Numbered from the stretch's first letter, positions 12,335 through 24,481 are shown. The stretch: 64,000 nt of DNA from Babylonia areolata (GCF_041734735.1 NC_134894.1:59026664-59090663); one strand, 5' to 3'. Numbers and translations: made by a program. Notes: a model not told the origin generated them from the letters alone.

Positions 12335-12730
12335 TGTATTTCTCTTTTTTTTTTCCACGATAGATTCCTCTGTGTGAAATTCGGGCTGCTCTCTCCCCAG
12401 GGACAGCATGCCACTACACTGACAGCACCACCCTTTTTTTTTTTTTCCTGCGTGCAGTTTAATTTGTTTTTCCTATCCAAGTGGATTTTTCTACAGAATT
12501 TTGCCAGGGACAACCCATTTGTTGCAGTGGGTTCTATTACGTGTGCTAATTAAATGCTGCACACGGGAAACTCAGTTTATTCTCTCATCCGAATGACAAG
12601 CATCCAGACCACCACTTAAAGTCTAGTGGAGGGAGAGAAAATACTGGTGACTGAGCCGTCATTCGAACCAGCGTGCTCAGATTCTCTTGCTTCCTATGCA
12701 GACACATGACCTCTAGGCCATCACTCCAAA
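12335..12730 (-). mobile_element. SINE-B, diverged full-length copy
   Basis: Same family and orientation as 11315-11727. Tail 58 bases from exon 14. Confidence 0.85.
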
Positions 12731-12937
12731 CTCCGTATTTCACCAATACCCCTTAAATAAAGACTGATCATTCAAAACTATTTCACTGTTCAACCAACTG
12801 GACTGCTTCCAACCTGTAGAGTCCAAACAGCATCAAGGGGTTTTGTTTCATGTATGTATGTATGTATGTATGTAATTTTATGCCAATGTCAATACCCATT
12901 TTAATCCCCCCCCGACACCCACCCCCCCGCCCCTCTA

Positions 12938-13343
12938 GGAGTGATGGCCTAGAGGTAACGTGTCCACCTAGGAAGCGAGAGAATCTGAGGGCGCTGGTTC
13001 GAATCACGGCTCAGCCGCCGATATTTTCTCCCCCTCCATTAGACCTTGAGTGGTGGTCTGGACGCTAGTCATTCGGATGAGACGATAAACCGAGGTCCCG
13101 TGTGCAGCATTCACTTAGCACACGTAAAAAGAACCCACGGCAACAAAAGGGTTGTTCCTGGCAAAATTCTGTAGAAAAATCCACTTCGACAGGAAAAACA
13201 AATAAAACTGCACGCAGGAAAAAATACCAAAAAAATGGGTGGCGCTGTAGCGCAGCGACGCGCTCTCCCTAGGGAGAGCAGCCCGAATTTCACACAGAGA
13301 AATCTGTTGTGATAAAAAGGAATACAAATACAAATACAAATAA
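12938..13343 (+). mobile_element. SINE-B, full-length copy
   Basis: Head GAGTGATGGCCTAGAGGTAA, B box GGTTCGAATCACGG, tail (AAATAC)n. Tail 98 bases from exon 13. Close inverted partner of the copy at 12335-12730. Confidence 0.9.
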
Positions 13344-13440
13344 ATGAAAACAAAAATAATAATGCTTTCACTCAACATCCTAACAGCAGAACGTTGTCCA
13401 AAAAAAAAAACAAAACAAAAAACAAACCATCTGTGCACAC

Positions 13441-13650
13441 CTTCATGGTAGTGTAGGTCGACTGCTTTTCCACGTAGATGGTGTCTGGGGAAAAGTCACA
13501 CAGAATGATTCGCCGAGAGTGCAGGTGAGCTATGCTCTTTGCAAGCTCCTGCATGCAGAGCACGTAGGGGCGGAGGTCCTTGCCGAACAACCGGTACCGC
13601 ATCGCCTGCTGCAGGGACATGAGCGTGGAGGGAGTGGCCACCACGAATGG
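13441..13650 (-). CDS. Exon 13, residues 907-976 (PK2 hinge and catalytic-loop region)
   Basis: Encodes PFVVATPSTLMSLQQAMRYR (strand 5, hinge and helix D), then ELAKSIAHLHSRRIILCDFS PDTIYVE. The loop keeps one Asp (about residue 958), but the usual His-Arg is Leu-Cys, the Lys is Ser and the Asn is Thr. Acceptor CCTTTCCAG, donor ATGAAG then GTGTGC, phase 0 both sides. Likely inactive. Confidence 0.9.
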
Positions 13651-13663
13651 CTGGAAAGGAAAG

Positions 13664-13805
13664 CAGTCTCAGTTTCAGTTTCAGTTTCAGTAGCTCAAGG
13701 AGGCGTCACTGCGTTCAGACAAATCCATATACGCTACACCACATCTGCCAAGCAAGATGCCTGACCAGCAGCGTAACCCAACGCGCTTTGTCAGGCCTTG
13801 AGAAA
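13664..13805 (+). repeat. Short SINE-like repeat C, copy 1
   Basis: (CAGTTT)n then TAGCTCAAGGAGGCGTCACT, ACAAATCCATATACGCTACA and GCAGCGTAACCCAACGCGCT, ending in CTTGAGAAA. About 130 bp, eight copies or fragments in the window. Confidence 0.8.
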
Positions 13806-13919
13806 TCAAAAAAAAAAAAGGGTGAATAAATAATAGATAAATACATAAAAAAAATAACTACTACTACCACTACTAATAATATGTATAAGGTGCAAAAATG
13901 TGATGAAGTCAACTATAGT

Positions 13920-14033
13920 TTTCAGTTTCAGTTTCAGTAGCTCAAGGAGGCGTCACTGCATTCGGACAAATCCATATACGCTACACCACAACTGCCAAGC
14001 AGATGCCTGACCAGCAGCGTAACCCAACACACT
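13920..14033 (+). repeat. Short SINE-like repeat C, copy 2
   Basis: Same unit as 13664-13805, separated from it by an A-rich spacer. Confidence 0.8.
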
Positions 14034-14375
14034 TAAAGTCAACTATAAGCGTACACAAATAAATAAATAACAACAACAACCCACATCAACTCCCCACAAC
14101 TCCTGTTCAGTCTGTGGCATCTAACGTGCTATTTGTCTGTCCATCTAACAGTGACAATGGCAGCTACATACATCTCCACTCTTAGCAAGTGCTTACATGT
14201 ACACTTAACATGTACACAGTCACAAGTAACGATTTGAACGAAGCAAACTTTTAATGTCAATGCAAAGTTTTAGCTGTATGAGTTGAGTACTCTCCCAAGT
14301 TTTTTTGTTTTTTTTACCATGAATACAGACTTGATCACTAAGTCTTCATTCACTGAATGTCCTCATTGGTGCTAG

Positions 14376-14434
<59 letters not shown>
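14376..14434. repeat. (TG)n microsatellite
   Basis: About 29 uninterrupted TG units. Confidence 0.95.
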
Positions 14435-14435
<1 letters not shown>

Positions 14436-14702
14436 TGTCATGTCATGTCATGTCGTGTGTCACGTCATGTAATGTTGTGTTGCATCCTCTATGTGATACC
14501 TTTTTTTTCCGCAATCCATGGAAAAAAAACAGTTCTGGTTTCTATCTGAATACAACATGCACACGTTTCTAAAACTATGGTCAACGTCAATCTCAACACA
14601 TGCAGAACCATGACCATCTTTGTTTTTCAGACCATGTGATCTGTTCCTTGCACTCAAGTGCTAGCAAGATGCCCAAGACCATTCTGTTTCACAAGTGTGT
14701 AA

Positions 14703-15373
14703 TTAACTCACTCGGGACGACAAGTTTTCTCCCTTGCTTTTCCCCCACAGACGGCCCATTTGTAAGGGTTTGGAAAAAAAAAATACAAAAAATACAAAAT
14801 ACTGTGCAAGAAAATGAAACTTTCAGAACTGGTTTATTACATGTTGAGCTATTACATATAAAAAAAAATCAAATTTCTCATCTTATTTTTACAGTTTTGC
14901 CACATGTAGAAAATACTGCCAATTTTTCACCCTGAATCACCATACCCATGCTCGCTTTCTACATTAAATTCGCTTTCTTCTTCATCATCATCCACCTCTT
15001 CAATGTCCGACCCTTCAGTTTGTAGTATTTCAAGTACTTCAGCAACCCTAAAACGTTGCCGTCACTGCCTTGTTCGCTTCACAACATTCTGAGAAGAGCC
15101 CACTTTGCTAACAGGCTGGCACGCGAGCAGACAACCAGTCAGTGACTTTGTCAGCGAGTGTGCAAGACGGGCCACACATCCCAGGCTGACCAATCATACT
15201 GATCGATTGTGGAGTGACCCAGAATAGCGCACTCTGCTTGGCTAATCACAAAATCACGTGTACAGCGCATGATGGAATTTTACTTTCGGAGAATGCTATT
15301 CCATTCCTTCGTCCGAATCCGAATACGTTTTGTGTAGGAATGCGTGAGCATTCCTTCGTCCGGAGAGAGTTAA
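14703..15373 (-). mobile_element. piggyBac-like non-autonomous element, copy 1
   Basis: Ends TTAACTCACTCGGGACGACA and CGTCCGGAGAGAGTTAA. They are imperfect inverted repeats with TTAA on both sides. Read on the minus strand it carries the same acidic reading frame as the 24.8-kb copy. The rest of a transposase is missing. Confidence 0.7.
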
Positions 15374-15569
15374 AACACAGCGTGAGCATGAGTGATATAC
15401 CAGCTGCTCCGAGCTGGAAATGAATGATTCAACTAAAGTGGAGAGGTGATTGCTGGAGAGAAGAAGACCAAGGAGCAGAATTTCAGTTCCCCCACACAAG
15501 CGGTAGAACCTTTTGATGAACAAGATAATGACACTTCTGATGCAGGTGCGTTCAATCAGAAGTTCTTAC

Positions 15570-15939
15570 TACTTCTTCTTTGTTCGTGGGCTGCATGTTC
15601 ACTCATATGTACACGAGTGGGCTTTTACGTATACAATCGTTTTTACCCTGCCATGTAGGCAGCCATACTCCGTTTTCGGGGGGGTGTGCATGCTGAGAAT
15701 TTAATTGTTTCCATAACCCACCGAATGCTGACATAGATTTCAGGATCTCTAACTGATCTTCTGCTTGTGTATACACACAAAGGGGGGTTCAGGCACAAGC
15801 AGGTCTGTACATTATGTTGACCTGGGAGATAAGAAAAATCTCTACCCTTTACCCACCAGGCGCCGTTACCGAGATTCGTAGCCAGGACCCTCAGACTGAA
15901 AGTCCAGCGCTTTAACCATTAGGCTACTGCTCCCCTCAC
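15570..15939 (-). mobile_element. SINE-A copy with target duplication
   Basis: Minus-strand copy, diverged in the head. Flanked by AAGTTCTTAC at 15560-15569 and 15940-15949. Confidence 0.88.
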
Positions 15940-16009
15940 AAGTTCTTACAAAGTCTGATAACACAGTGAAGATAAAGGTTTCTAGCCAATGACTTTGACT
16001 TACATCAGA

Positions 16010-16400
16010 CGGGCGCAACAGCCGAATGGTTAAAGCGTTGGACGGTCAATCTGAGGGTCCCGGGTTCGAATCACGGTGACAGCGCCTGGTGGGTAAAGGG
16101 TGGAGATTTTTCCGATCTCCCAGGTCAACATATGTGCAGACCTGCCAGTGCCTGAACCCCCTTCGTGTGTATACGCAAGCAGAAGATCAAATACGCATGT
16201 TAAAGATCCTGTAATCCATGTCAGCGTTCGGTGGGTTATGGAAACAAGAACACACCCAGCATGCACACCCCCGAAAGCGGAGTATGGCTGCCTACATGGC
16301 GGGTTAAAAACGGTCATACACGTAAAAGCCCACTCACGTATATACGAGTGAACGTGGGAGTTGCAGCCCACGAACGTAGAAGAAGAAGAAGAAGAAGAAG
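16010..16400 (+). mobile_element. SINE-A copy with target duplication
   Basis: Full copy with (GAA)n tail. Flanked by ACTTACATCAGA at 15998-16009 and 16401-16412. It forms an inverted pair with the copy at 15570-15939. Confidence 0.92.
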
Positions 16401-16783
16401 ACTTACATCAGATTTAGAATGGGCCGTTTTCTGACTGTGGCTTTAGAGAACTTTTGCAGGGATACTGCCAACAGAGGATTACAATTTTCTTTTTTTTACT
16501 TTCAGTTTCACTCACTGCCATGTTGTGCATCACCAGCTGGTCTGTTTTGAGCAATGAATTTAGAGCGCCTAACTGTCAGGACAGTGAACTGAAAAAAAAA
16601 AAAAAAAAAAAAAAATTAAGGGTGTGCCCTATCATCAAAATCACCTTGTGGACCAGAAACTATGGAACTTCTACTTACTAAACTGTATTGCCTATTATGC
16701 GCACATTTAGAGGACTATAGGGACAAATCTATACTGCTTTTACACATGCACAAATGTCACTGTGATTATCATGCATTACTTAC

Positions 16784-16924
16784 AAGTATTCTACGCCCAT
16801 GTTTATTCTTCCGAGGTCTTCCAATGAGCTTGGTGATGGAGGGCAGATCCTCCTGTCTCAGTATGTTCCATTCCTCAAGTTGAAAGCTATCAGGGCAAGG
16901 CTCCTCAAAATGCATGGAGCCAGG
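16784..16924 (-). CDS. Exon 12, residues 860-906 (PK2 N-lobe)
   Basis: Encodes PGSMHFEEPCPDSFQLEEWN, then ILRQEDLPSITKLIGRPRKN, resembling helix C and strand 4 of a kinase (ILRxLxxPxIxxLIG). Acceptor TTTGCTTTGCAG, donor ACTT then GTAAGT, phase 0 both sides. No glycine loop or strand-3 lysine is visible, so the second N-lobe also lacks ATP-binding hallmarks. Confidence 0.85.
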
Positions 16925-17031
16925 CTGCAAAGCAAAAACAGTACAGGTACTTTCAGTCATGCTGGTAAGTAAAGCACATGCAGTCAATCAGATCAAATCA
17001 AATTATGGTGCTTAGAGCCTCCCTCAATCAC

Positions 17032-17400
17032 TCACTCATTCCCTCGACCGCTGGGGTCGTTGGGGGGACATGAGGAAGATGTCATAGCTCGCCACGCCGT
17101 TCTGTTGGCAGCTGTCGTGAGATCTGGCATCGTCATTTTGGTCCATTCCTTGACGTTGTCGGACCAGCTCTTTCTCTGCCACCCCCGTCTGCGCCCTCCC
17201 TCTACAGTCCCTTGCAGGATGGTTTTGGAGAGGGTGTTATGTCGTATGACGTGACCAAACCATGCCATCTTCAGTTGTTTGACATTCGCCAGCAGTGGTT
17301 CTTGGGGCCCAACAAGGCTGCTGACCAGGTTCCGCACACAGTCATTGCCAGTGCAATTTTGCTTAGAGCCTCACTGACCACTAAAGCCATTTCAAGGCTA
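17032..17400 (-). mobile_element. LINE fragment (3' end of reverse-transcriptase ORF)
   Basis: The minus frame reads KMAWFGHVIRHNTLSKTILQ, then EGGRRRGWQRKSWSDNVKEW. This is the typical last part of non-LTR retrotransposon reverse-transcriptase ORFs in molluscs. It is followed by a (TGAG)n-like 3' tail at about 17025-17045. 5'-truncated, no intact ORF. Confidence 0.75.
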
Positions 17401-18005
17401 TCACCATGTTAATACCAACTGTAAGGGGGGGAAAAAAACAACAACCCAAAAAACAACCCAATAAAAACAAGTCACCGCTTTAAGCTTTCCACTTAAAGTT
17501 TAAAAAAAACCTTCCACAGTTTAAAACCTTCAAATCTGATTAAAAATGTTCACTTCTTTCAAGAAGTCCATCAGCGTCCACGGAGGGACATCACGAAACA
17601 AAGTGCACATGCAGTCAAAGACTTGACTTCAACACAAACTTTCAGTACAAAGTCCATGATCTTTCCAGTTTTCTTGGACATGAATGAAGCCTACCATTCT
17701 GATCTGATCTAACTGTCAGTCAAACACTAATGTTGACTGTTTCACAAAAGTCAGGATCATCAAGAGCAGATGCAACTGATAACTCAACAGATAACACCCT
17801 TCAGTCTGTAGCAGAACTAGAAAACAACAATATGACCTTAAGCTTGATGCTAACAAAAGGCTTGTCTACTTTTCTTATTTGACTCTGCAAGTTCAGATTT
17901 CTCAGGCTTCTCTGAATAAACAATGAATTTTTATTCATGAGTGAGATGGTTCTATTATACTTAAAACCTAAAAAAAAAAAGAAGATATTTTCCCTCTTCA
18001 TTTTA
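17401..18005. other. Intronic stretch, nothing recognised
   Basis: Unique-looking AT-rich intron sequence between the LINE fragment and a family D copy. Confidence 0.4.
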
Positions 18006-18009
18006 TATA

Positions 18010-18312
18010 TGATAGTTAGTCGGGTCCGACTATGACCATCAGAACAGCAGAGGAGGCAACTGCTGTTCCGACTATTTGGGCTAGAATTTGATTATAGTGG
18101 AGAGTGTCTTGCCCAAGTACATCCCCACTCTCTCGGTCAAGAGGGTTTTAGGACAGTTGGTGTTGGGATGGTTCCCAAAGGCCAACTAGCCCACAAGGCT
18201 GCAGCACTAAGAGCCAGTGCAATTTTGCCTCCTAGTTTGAGAGTCATAGTCCTTCACACAAGACTAAGCCGTAAATGGTTTCCCATTGACTGGAGAAACC
18301 ACTGATAATTTT
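18010..18312 (-). repeat. Dispersed repeat family D, copy 3
   Basis: Minus-strand copy of the 1740-2094 sequence. Confidence 0.75.
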
Positions 18313-18714
18313 ATATACTTCTAAATTACAGTGATCAAAATCAGAAAGTTACATTCATCCATAGATTGCTAGTTCTGAAGTAACATTTGAGTTTCTCCAG
18401 GTCACGCCATGCCTAATGCACAAACACACCTTAATCTAGGATTTAAATTCTGAGGGTTCATCTGATACGATAATAAACCAGCAACCTGTAGACTGCAGTT
18501 TTTACACCTGAACAAATCAGCTACGGCCTGTGTAGCAGCGTGTCGTGATGACAGTGGAGAAGTCTGGACCAGGACCTAAGTCATTATCAACACCTATGCC
18601 AAGTTTGGCGCCCTGAAACTCTTTTGCCACCCAGTTTCTGGGTGAAAACACTCACCAGTGGCAAATATTTTAGAACTGACGGTCTCAGTCATAAGACTTG
18701 CTTCATGTGAAAAC

Positions 18715-18835
18715 ATGAAGTGTGTGTGTGTGTGTGTGTGTGTGTATACATATATATACACTTATACATGTGTATATGTGTGTGTGTGTGTGTATGAATG
18801 TGTATATGAATGTGTATATGTATATGTATATGTAT

Positions 18836-18869
<34 letters not shown>

Positions 18870-18870
18870 T
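18715..18870. repeat. (TG)n, (TATG)n and (TA)n compound microsatellite
   Basis: Alternating purine-pyrimidine tract of about 150 bp. Confidence 0.9.
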
Positions 18871-19149
18871 ATCATGTCAGTCTTACATATGCATATTTTA
18901 GCCATTGTCATGCCAAACTTTGTAGACTTTGTACATATTTTACGACACTTAGTCTTAAATTTCTTTTTTTTTATTTTATTGTGAAGCACGGTGAGCCCCA
19001 TTTGAGAAGGAGGTACTGCGTTATACAAGCCTACATTTTATTATTATTATTATTACAACAGATTTGGTAACTCGTTCGAGGGTTGAAGGTTAGTCAATTT
19101 CCTACTGTGCCGCAGAGTCGACTGCAGCTGTCAAGCTTTGCTACAATGT

Positions 19150-19381
19150 TTAACTCACTCAGTACGGCCAGTCCTCTCTTCTCCTCTACACAGACCCCTC
19201 GGATGTCCAGTGGGTGTCTGAATGACCCAACCTTTAGCTTCCGTCGTCAGAACTGTGGTATTCTTTGTCAACATTCACCTCTTCAGTATAAGAGCATTCC
19301 GCTTGCAATATTTCGATGATGGTAATTGGGATGAAACGCTGTTAACGTCGTCTCTTTCGCCGTTCGCATGGAGAGAGTTAA
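19150..19381 (-). mobile_element. TTAA MITE (family E), copy 2
   Basis: Inverted copy, TTAACTCACTCAGTACGGCC to GCATGGAGAGAGTTAA. Confidence 0.75.
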
Positions 19382-19969
19382 AACAGTCTTCTATGTAACA
19401 AGACCCTTCGATATAGACTAAAGTCACCTATGGCGGTGAACTATCCAGTTGACTAAAGTCGCCTTTGGCAGCAAAAGATTTCAAGTCCCGAGAACTCAAA
19501 ACCAATGTTAAGTAAAAGTTTCATCATATGAATTATAACACACACACACACACACAAAACTGACTGACAAAGTAATAACATACCATTTCTTTGTAAGTGA
19601 AGAAACAATTTTGTTGTTTTTGTTGTGTGTGGTAATCTTTGCTTTTGTTGGGTTTTTTTTAATGAAACTATATCACCATCATTATGTCTTTGTTTATATC
19701 ATAAAAAGGATTGAGAATTACAACAGTTTTCAAAAAAGAAAAAAAACAACAAGAAATGATGTAAAAAAATATTTAAAAAAAAAAAACCCCCCAAAAAAAA
19801 AACCCCTGGACATTAATAAAGGAGAAAAAAAAGAAAGAAAGAAAGAAGAAGGAAAAAAAAAAGAAGGGAAATTGGATAAACCAATCAGATGAACATTCAA
19901 CAGGGTTACCTTTTTCATCGTCTTCCTCTTTGCTCCAGGTGACACTGTTCAACAAGCAGAAACCATAAT

Positions 19970-20468
19970 ATTAAAACACACACACACACACACACACACA
20001 AACCAACCAAAAGCAGCTGCATTATTTAACAAAAGGCAACACCTTGTGTAAGCCCTGCTCAAACACGGCTTGCTGTCAACTCCACCTCAGTCTTTTCAAT
20101 CAACTCAATTCAAAAGTGAAATCAAAATCTGTGAAGCAGGACACAACATTCTAAATCAGTACAGCCACCATGGTAATAACTGTTCCGGACACTTGACAGG
20201 TGGGAGACGCCTGTTTGAACCCCAGCAGAAGCTGATTTTTTTTTTCCCCGTTCAACCAATGGCTGGCATCTTTCCAGAGTTGATAATATTAAAACACACA
20301 CACAAAACCAACCAAAAGCAGCTGCATTATTTAACAAAAGGCAACACCTTGTGTAAGCCCTGCTCAAACACGGCTTGCTGTCAACCCCACCTCAGTCTTT
20401 TCAATCAACTCAATTCAAAAGTGAAATCAAATCTGTGAAGCAGGACACAAAATTCTAAATCAGTACAG
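19970..20468. repeat. Local tandem duplication, period about 300 bp
   Basis: The segment from TAATATTAAAACACACACAC through AAAAGCAGCTGCATTATTTA to TCTAAATCAGTACAG occurs at 19970-20168 and again at 20284-20468, nearly identical. The intervening 20182-20282 piece is a SINE-head-like sequence. Confidence 0.8.
20182..20282 (+). repeat. tRNA-head-like SINE fragment (family F)
   Basis: GGTGGGAGACGCCTGTTTGA resembles a B-box region, followed by AACCAATGGCTGGCATCTTT. A second copy is at 20938-21145. Confidence 0.5.
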
Positions 20469-20585
20469 TTCCAGTAGCTCAAGGAGGCGTCACTGCGTTC
20501 GGACAAATCCATATACGCTACACCACATCTGCCAAGCAGATGCCTGACCAGCAGCGTAACCCAACGCGCTTAGTCAGGCCTTGAG
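20466..20585 (+). repeat. Short SINE-like repeat C, copy 3
   Basis: TAGCTCAAGGAGGCGTCACT to CTTAGTCAGGCCTTGAG, then an A-rich tail. Confidence 0.8.
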
Positions 20586-20937
20586 AAAAAAAAAGAAAAA
20601 AAAGAAAAGAAAAAAAAGTGAATAAATAATAGATAAGCATGTTTAATAAGTAAATAAATAAAAAAATAAAAAATTACAATATAAAAAAAGGTAGTAGTAA
20701 CAATAATAATAATAATGAATAAATAAATAAATAAGACAACAATGATGATAAATAAGCACATAAATGTAAAACATGAAGACACACATTCACACATAACCCA
20801 CACATGCATAACAGATATGTACCAAACATGTAGTTTCACAGATATGAAAGCACAGTCAAATACACATAAACGTACATGAGTCCCAACACACACACACACA
20901 CACCACACACATTACCAGTACAGCCACCATGGTAATA

Positions 20938-21145
20938 ATTGTTCCGGACACTGACAAGTGGGAGACACCTGTTTGAACCCCAGCAGAAACTTGATCTTTT
21001 TTCCCCCGTTCAACCAATGGCTGGCATCTTTCCAGAGTTGAGTGTGTGTGTGCTATGGGCTCAAATAGAAAGTTTGGGACCACCATGTGTGCCTTTGGGA
21101 GGGCTGCTTATGTTCGCATCTCTCACACCTGCTGGGATAGGGGGC
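20938..21145 (+). repeat. SINE family F, longer copy
   Basis: Repeats the 20182-20282 head, then AGAGTTGAGTG, GTGCTATGGGCTCAA and GGGACCACCATGTGTGCC. Related 5' half to 59455-59610. Confidence 0.5.
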
Positions 21146-21262
21146 TGCAGCTGCTACATTCACTTGCATGTACATGAGTGGGCTTTTATGTGTATGACCG
21201 TTTTTACCCTGCCATGTAGGCAGCCATACTCCATTTTCAGGGGGTGTGCATGCTGGGTCTGT
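21145..21262 (-). mobile_element. SINE-A fragment
   Basis: Only the part near the 3' end (GTGGGCTTTTATGTGTATGA, CCATGTAGGCAGCCATACTC on plus) is present. Confidence 0.75.
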
Positions 21263-21599
21263 TCTTCACACACGCATACACACACACATGCACACACACA
21301 CACACACAACATACAGATTCCCATGAACAAGGATACTGTCGACAGGAACACTGTAAATCAGAGATTCCACCAAGACAAGAACACCAAGTAATAATAGATC
21401 ACTTACAATCAACACTGAATCATATCAAATCACTTACTGTCCATTTGAGGGAAATCTTCAATCAGAGCTACAATTGGTCCCTGCAACATCATATGAAACA
21501 CAATCAAACCACAAAGAATGTACAAAATCAATCATATAAATGGAGGATTGAGCAAATGTTAGCAAGTGCTTAACTCAGCCATACCTGAAATGCAGTACA

Positions 21600-22039
21600 C
21601 AGAAGAGAATCAGTTAAAACAGACAATACTAAACTTTTGATGCAACCTATTATATTCATTGGTTTTGGGTGGGGGTTTTTTTTTGGTATTTTTTTGTATA
21701 TCATCTTTGATCATATATTATCATTGTGATTTCCTCTATGGATTTCTTGTGGGGTTTTAAATTTACTACCATGTGTCTGTATATTTACACCACATGTGAT
21801 TTTTTCCTCCCGTTTTGAAGACAATAAATCTCACCTTGTGTTTCTTATGAAGGATTTAATCAACATGAATCTATGTTTTTATATCACCTGAGAATCTCTC
21901 TCTCTCTCTCTCTTCCTCTCTGTTTTAAGACAATGTAATCTGTACTCTCTCTCTCTCCCTCTATCTTTCTCAGCAATTTCAACAAAGAACAAAAAAAAAA
22001 ATCTTTTCACAACAACTTCAATGTTCATTGCATTCAAAC
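21600..22039. other. Intronic stretch with TC runs, nothing else recognised
   Basis: (TC)n tracts near 21895-21960. No repeat family recognised. Confidence 0.4.
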
Positions 22040-22113
22040 CTTGGTAAGCTCTGTTGCAGCTTGGCCCTCAAATCCAAGGTCAGGGAAGTAAAGTTCCAAA
22101 TCCTTCAATTCCT
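22040..22113 (-). CDS. Exon 11, residues 835-859 (linker, start of PK2)
   Basis: A 74-bp exon with a strong acceptor (TTTTGTTTTCAG), encoding KELKDLELYFPDLGFEGQAA then TELTK. Donor AAG then GTTTGA. Phase 1 in, 0 out, agreeing with exons 10 and 12. It links the two kinase-like domains. Confidence 0.75.
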
Positions 22114-22264
22114 CTGAAAACAAAAGCAACATAAAAAATAATTTATAAAAAAATAAAAAAAAATAAAAAAAATAAAATAAAAAAATCACCCTTGACAGGC
22201 ATCAGATTGTGTGTCAGTTCCAGCTTCACAAAGGTGTCAAAGCATGTGGTCTGATCCATACATG

Positions 22265-22637
22265 ACGGGCGCAATAGCCGAATGGTTAAAGCGTTGGACT
22301 TTCAATCTGAGGGTCCTGGGTTCGAATCACGGTGACGGCGCCTGGAGGGTAAAGGGTGGAGATTTTTCCGATCTCCCAGGTCGTGCCTGAACCCCCTTCG
22401 TGTGTATATGCAAGCAGAAGATCAAATACGCACGCTAAAGATCCTGTAATCCATGTCAGCGTTTGGTGGGTTATGGAAACAAGAACATACCCAGCATGCA
22501 CATCCCCGAAAACGGAGTATGGCTGCCTACATGGCGGGATAAAAACGGTCATACACGTAAAAGCCCACTCGCGTATATACGAGTGAACGTGGGAGTTGCA
22601 GCCCACGAACGCAGAAGAAGAAGAAGAAGAAGAAGAA
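22265..22637 (+). mobile_element. SINE-A copy with target duplication
   Basis: Flanked by TGATCCATACATG at 22252-22264 and 22638-22650. Lacks about 25 bases after the head that other copies have. Confidence 0.9.
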
Positions 22638-22772
22638 TGATCCATACATGCTACACCCCATCTGCTAAAAAAAAAAAAAAAAAAAAAAAAAAGAAAAGAA
22701 AAAAAGAAAAAACAGAGAGACAGAAAAAAAAATGAGCAGATGGCTGACCTTCACATGATTCATTGTCATCTT

Positions 22773-23008
22773 TTAACTCTTTCCATACGAACAGCGAAAG
22801 AGAGACGACGTTAACAGCGTTTCACCCCAATTACCATCATCAAAATATTGCAAGCGGAAGGCTCTTATACTGAACACATGAATGTTGACAAAGAATACCA
22901 CAATTCTGACGACGGGAGCTAAAGGTTGGGTCATTCAGACATCCAGTGGAAGTCCCGAGGCTGTCTCTGTAGGGCAGAGGAGAGGACTGGCCGTCCTGAG
23001 TGAGTTAA
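22773..23008 (+). mobile_element. TTAA MITE (family E), copy 3
   Basis: TTAACTCTTTCCATACG to GTCCTGAGTGAGTTAA, somewhat diverged. Confidence 0.72.
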
Positions 23009-23045
23009 ACTGATCAAAGACGGCCAGCAAAAAGGGGACTGATTG

Positions 23046-23107
23046 TTCCTTCTTCTTCTTCTCTGTCATCGTTCATGGGCTGCAACTCCCACATTCACTC
23101 GTATGTT
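23046..23107 (-). mobile_element. SINE-A 3' fragment
   Basis: TCTTCTTCTT then GGGCTGCAACTCCCACATTC on plus, cut off after about 60 bases. Confidence 0.6.
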
Positions 23108-23611
23108 TAATGAAATCCCCGACTATCTTAGAAATAGATCTACTATAGCATCTTTCAAAAAAGCGTATCAAAAATATCTGATGCAACAAATGTAATTAGT
23201 ACCAGCAAAATCAAAGCATATGATGAGATCCTAGTAAGCCAACGTACTTTGATTAATTGTTCTCCAACAGTGTGTAAGCAAGGAAAATCGGCGAGTGTAA
23301 GTATGCGTGTGTATCTCTGTGTACTTGCGTGTTCGAGATTATGTGTATGATGCCTGTGTGTGCACACACATGTGTGTGTTTGAAGATTTTCATGTGGCAA
23401 TGTTTTGTATGATTTTCATGTTTCCGTAATTGTAGTCTTTGATTCATCCATTTATGTGACTATTATTATCTATTTGGTTTGTTCTATGTCATTTATTATT
23501 CATACTTATTTCATTTATTACAATGTGTGTATGTGTGTGTATGCGTGTGTGAGGGCATGGTGTAAAGAAGCTTCCAGCTTATCCATTTTACCCTCAATAA
23601 AACATTTGTCA

Positions 23612-23945
23612 TTTGTATGTTCAAGAGTGGGCTTTTACATCTATGACCATCTTTACCCTGCCATGTAGGCAGCCATACTCCCATTTTCAGGGGGTGTGCC
23701 CTCCCTTGTTTCCATAAACCGCCAAATGCTGACATGGATTACAGGATCTTTAACGTACGCATTTGATCTTCTGCTTACATACACACACGAAGGGGGTTCA
23801 GGCACTAGCAGTCTGCACATATGTTGACCTGGGAGAATGGAAAAATCTCCACTTTGCCCACCAGGTGCCATTAATGAGATACAAACCCAGGGCCCTTAGA
23901 CTGAAAAGCCCAACGCTTTTAACCACTTGGCTACTGCGCCCGTCA
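23612..23945 (-). mobile_element. SINE-A, diverged copy
   Basis: Recognisable core and head on the minus strand, with many substitutions. An older insertion. Confidence 0.8.
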
Positions 23946-24084
23946 CTGATTATTCCAATACTCAAAAGTTTCCATGCCGGGGGTCCATGCGCTGCTTTAT
24001 CACAAACAGGGGAGAAAAAAACTAAAGAAAGTAAAAGTCATCATAAACACCAATACTGAAACTGATGTTATGGAACTGCTCTCA

Positions 24085-24481
24085 CCACCTCCTCCTCTTC
24101 TTCTTCTTCGTTCGTGGGCTGCAACTCTCACGTTCACTCGTATGTACACGAGTGGGCTTTTACGTGTATTGACCGTTTTTACCCCCGCCATGTAGGCAGC
24201 CATACTCCGTTTTCGGGGGTGTGCATGCTGGGTATATTTTTGTTTCCATAACCCACCGAACCCTGACATGGATTACAGGATCTTTAACGTGCATATTTGA
24301 TCTTCTGCTGGCGTATACACACGAAGGGGGTTCAGGCACTGGCAGGTCTGCACATATGTTGACCTGGGAGATCGCAAAAATCTCCACCCTTTACCCACCA
24401 GGCGCCGTCACCGTGATTCGAACCCGGGACCCTCAGATTGAAAGTCCAACACTTTATCCATTCGGCTACTGCACCTGTCGT
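24085..24481 (-). mobile_element. SINE-A, near full copy
   Basis: Minus strand, with (TTC)n on plus at the left end and the tRNA-like head to the right. Starts about 100 bases past the donor of exon 10. Confidence 0.88.
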
